The notes below the pieces were generated by a model, which was given only the letters and a program-made list of their open reading frames with translations, was not told the DNA's origin and ran no database searches. The position numbers were made by a program, and so were the translations under genes. A stretch of DNA of 55,593 nt from an uncultured Verrucomicrobiota bacterium (GTDB lineage Bacteria; Verrucomicrobiota; Verrucomicrobiia; Verrucomicrobiales; DEV007): the NCBI GenBank assembly GCA_902510815.1, contig CABXDI010000006.1:1-55593 (forward strand). Reading direction: 5' to 3'. This document shows positions 54,148 through 55,593 of this stretch, one piece after another. Every line of letters starts with the position of its first letter. Within the stretch, counting starts at the first letter, position 1.

Positions 54148-54188
54148 ACTGGACTTGATAGTAAATCAGAGGTTAACTTTGTCAATTC

Positions 54189-54557
54189 ATGCAATCAATC
54201 ATCTCTTTACTTTATATCGGTCTGGGTGGATTCATTGGGGCAGTTTCAAGGTGGGGACTAAGCCATATAATTCGAAAATCTACGGCTGATGGAGCATTTC
54301 CACTATCTACATTGATTGTCAATCTAATCGGATGCCTTGGAATTGGAGTTGCTTATTCAATATGGGAAAATAACAACAGCGCCAAATTAATCATAATTAT
54401 TGGATTTTTAGGTGGCTTTACTACATTCTCAACATTTGCCTACGAAACATTGTCACTTATTAAGAACGGAAATACTCTGACTGCAATTAGCTACGTCACA
54501 TCAAGTAGCATAATAGGTGTGTTTTTAGTTTGGGTAGGAATGAAATTCAGCTCCTAA
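54189..54557 (+). CDS. crcB: Fluoride channel CrcB/Fluc
   Basis: A 122-residue four-helix membrane protein. GLGGFIGAVSRWGLS, NLIGCLGIGVAYSI and GFLGGFTTFSTFAYET are the signature segments; the last includes the Phe box and Thr/Ser that line the double-barrelled fluoride pore. It expels fluoride as a dimer in dual topology. The 41-base gap to argG is too short for a fluoride riboswitch. Single gene facing tpiA. Confidence 0.94.
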   Translation: MQSIISLLYIGLGGFIGAVSRWGLSHIIRKSTADGAFPLSTLIVNLIGCLGIGVAYSIWENNNSAKLIIIIGFLGGFTTFSTFAYETLSLIKNGNTLTAISYVTSSSIIGVFLVWVGMKFSS

Positions 54558-54579
54558 TTGATTCACTCCTAAGTTTTAG

Positions 54580-55341
54580 TTAACAGGCATTCTTACAAAT
54601 TTCTGAAAAGCTTTCAGCTTCCAAACTAGCTCCACCCACCAGGGCGCCATCAACATCTTCCTGAGACATAAGTTCCTGTGTATTTGCTGGCTTTACACTA
54701 CCACCATACTGAATCCTGATGCTCTGAGAAATTTCTTCACCGAACATATCCTTCAATACTGACCTAGAAAAGGCATGCGCTTCCTGAGCCTGATCAGGAC
54801 TTGCTGTTCTTCCGGTTCCAATAGCCCAAACAGGCTCATAAGCTATAACTGTATCAGGCATATTCTCAGAACTTAATCCATTTAACCCTTCCTCAATTTG
54901 TCGTCGAAGCACATCTTCAATTTTACCACCATCTCTTTCTTCTAATGTTTCACCTATACAGACTATCGGCTTAACACCAGCAGCATGTAAGGCCTTAGCC
55001 TTAGAATTAATCATCGAATCACTTTCACCAAAAATAGCTCTTCTCTCGCTATGTCCGATTATAACATAATCAACACCTATCTCTTTGAGCATGCCTATAC
55101 TAATTTCTGCAGTAAATGCACCACTTTCCTCAAAATAACAATTTTGAGCAGCTAGCATAGTAGTATCACTGTTAGCTAAAGCTTCTTTAACAGCAGGAAG
55201 AGCAACAAAAGCGGGAGCTAAAACAATATCAACTTCAGTAGAACCACCAATGTGGTTCTCAAACAAATCGACAAATTCTACAGCCTCTTTAGGCGTCTTG
55301 TTCATTTTCCAGTTAGCTGCAATTATAGGTTTACGGTTCAT
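54580..55341 (-). CDS. tpiA: Triosephosphate isomerase
   Basis: A 253-residue TIM barrel of normal length. Asn10 and Lys12 are in AANWKMNK, the catalytic His is in IIGHSERRAIFGE, the catalytic Glu is in AYEPVWAIGTGRTA, and the phosphate loop is QYGGSVKPAN with ALVGGASL. It interconverts dihydroxyacetone phosphate and glyceraldehyde-3-phosphate. Directly downstream of pgk (43 bases), forming a lower-glycolysis operon on the minus strand. Confidence 0.97.
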   Translation of the reverse strand: MNRKPIIAANWKMNKTPKEAVEFVDLFENHIGGSTEVDIVLAPAFVALPAVKEALANSDTTMLAAQNCYFEESGAFTAEISIGMLKEIGVDYVIIGHSERRAIFGESDSMINSKAKALHAAGVKPIVCIGETLEERDGGKIEDVLRRQIEEGLNGLSSENMPDTVIAYEPVWAIGTGRTASPDQAQEAHAFSRSVLKDMFGEEISQSIRIQYGGSVKPANTQELMSQEDVDGALVGGASLEAESFSEICKNAC

Positions 55342-55384
55342 AACTATTTGTAATGTAAGGTTAAATTATTATCTGATTATTAAA

Positions 55385-55593
55385 TTATATATCATCAAGA
55401 GAATCGACTCCTGGAAGTATTTTACCTTCAAGAAGTTCAAGAGAGGCCCCTCCTCCTGTAGATATAAAAGTCACATTATCGGCAAAACCAAATTTTTTCA
55501 CCGCAGTAACAGAATCTCCGCCGCCAATTATACTTAATGCATTACTATTTGCTATTGCTTCAGCCAACATTTTGGTACCCTTAGAAAAAGCCT
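55385..55593 (-). CDS. pgk: Phosphoglycerate kinase, C-terminal end (rest outside window)
   Basis: The frame runs off the right edge. The visible last 69 residues include [15 protein letters not shown], then [15 protein letters not shown] and the near-invariant [18 protein letters not shown] that binds nucleotide at the C-terminal domain. The enzyme transfers phosphate from 1,3-bisphosphoglycerate to ADP. It is upstream of tpiA on the same strand. The N-terminal half cannot be judged. Confidence 0.95.
   Translation of the reverse strand, partial: AFSKGTKMLAEAIANSNALSIIGGGDSVTAVKKFGFADNVTFISTGGGASLELLEGKILPGVDSLDDI

Noticed and set aside
54148-54188. Fluoride riboswitch ahead of crcB
   Set aside because: The gap is only 41 bases and has no matching structure.
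1-55593. Alternative genetic code with TGA read as an amino acid
   Set aside because: TGA ends many intact genes (smc, LuxE-like, IF-1, retropepsin protein) at the expected place.
1-55593. tRNA, rRNA, insertion sequence or prophage
   Set aside because: No cloverleaf with TTCRA arm, rRNA stretch, transposase, integrase or terminal inverted repeats were found by reading.

Overview
The window is a gene-dense, AT-rich chromosomal segment from a Gram-negative bacterium. It most resembles a marine member of the Planctomycetes-Verrucomicrobia group, probably Verrucomicrobiota. That placement is inference from gene content: formylglycine sulfatases, SHD1-like domains joined to proteases, a PA14-tailed trypsin-like protease, a paired set of secreted amidohydrolases, a Minf_1886-type small protein, a mono-heme CxxCH protein and many lipoproteins. 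I see no rRNA, tRNA, insertion sequence, prophage or CRISPR array. Most genes start without a recognisable Shine-Dalgarno sequence, and many convergent genes touch or overlap with no obvious hairpin terminator.

Layout. 1-3449 (+): end of a sulfatase, an HtrA-like protease with a PA14 tail, and a Gfo/Idh/MocA dehydrogenase. 3446-7870 (-): two secreted amidohydrolases, one of them a double-domain protein. 7991-8542 (+): a secreted PrxQ/BCP peroxiredoxin whose peroxidatic Cys codon is an in-frame TGA followed by a small SECIS-like hairpin; I read it as a selenoprotein. 8544-12812 (-): four envelope proteins (disordered single-pass protein, GH75-like protein, LysM lipoprotein, polysaccharide deacetylase lipoprotein). 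13039-20063 (+): smc, then the pyruvate dehydrogenase genes pdhA-pdhB-pdhC. 20076-25122: phhB, cysK, a TPR membrane protein, an outer-membrane barrel with a G9 tract, and a complete sulfatase. 25133-28730 (-): tyrA-aroA-cmk-plsC. 28789-32287: a lipoprotein, a duplicated SHD1-retropepsin protein, and a related SHD1 protein broken by one base in a second G9 tract. 32403-34710 (+): LuxE-like and LuxC-like enzymes and a divergent IF-1. 34940-41751 (+): two PilT-type ATPases, bioF, an epimerase, a PQQ-type propeller and a DUF3500 protein. 41748-43996 (-): mono-heme protein and a six-helix membrane protein. 44259-45377 (+): nuoB-nuoC behind a perfect Rex/CRP-like palindrome. 45409-51741 (-): panE, M16 peptidase, Minf_1886 protein, two exported unknowns and an FmdB zinc ribbon. 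51842-55593: L,D-transpeptidase, rhodanese, argG, crcB, and tpiA-pgk.

How it fits together: housekeeping blocks (SMC, PDH, shikimate end pathway, lower glycolysis, arginine, complex I subunits) are interleaved with exported proteins suited to polysaccharide and peptide scavenging and wall remodelling. The strongest unusual signals are the seleno-peroxiredoxin, the two poly-G tracts in genes for exported proteins, the duplicated retropepsin protein, the LuxE/LuxC pair without luciferase, and the redox-type operator at an isolated nuoBC.
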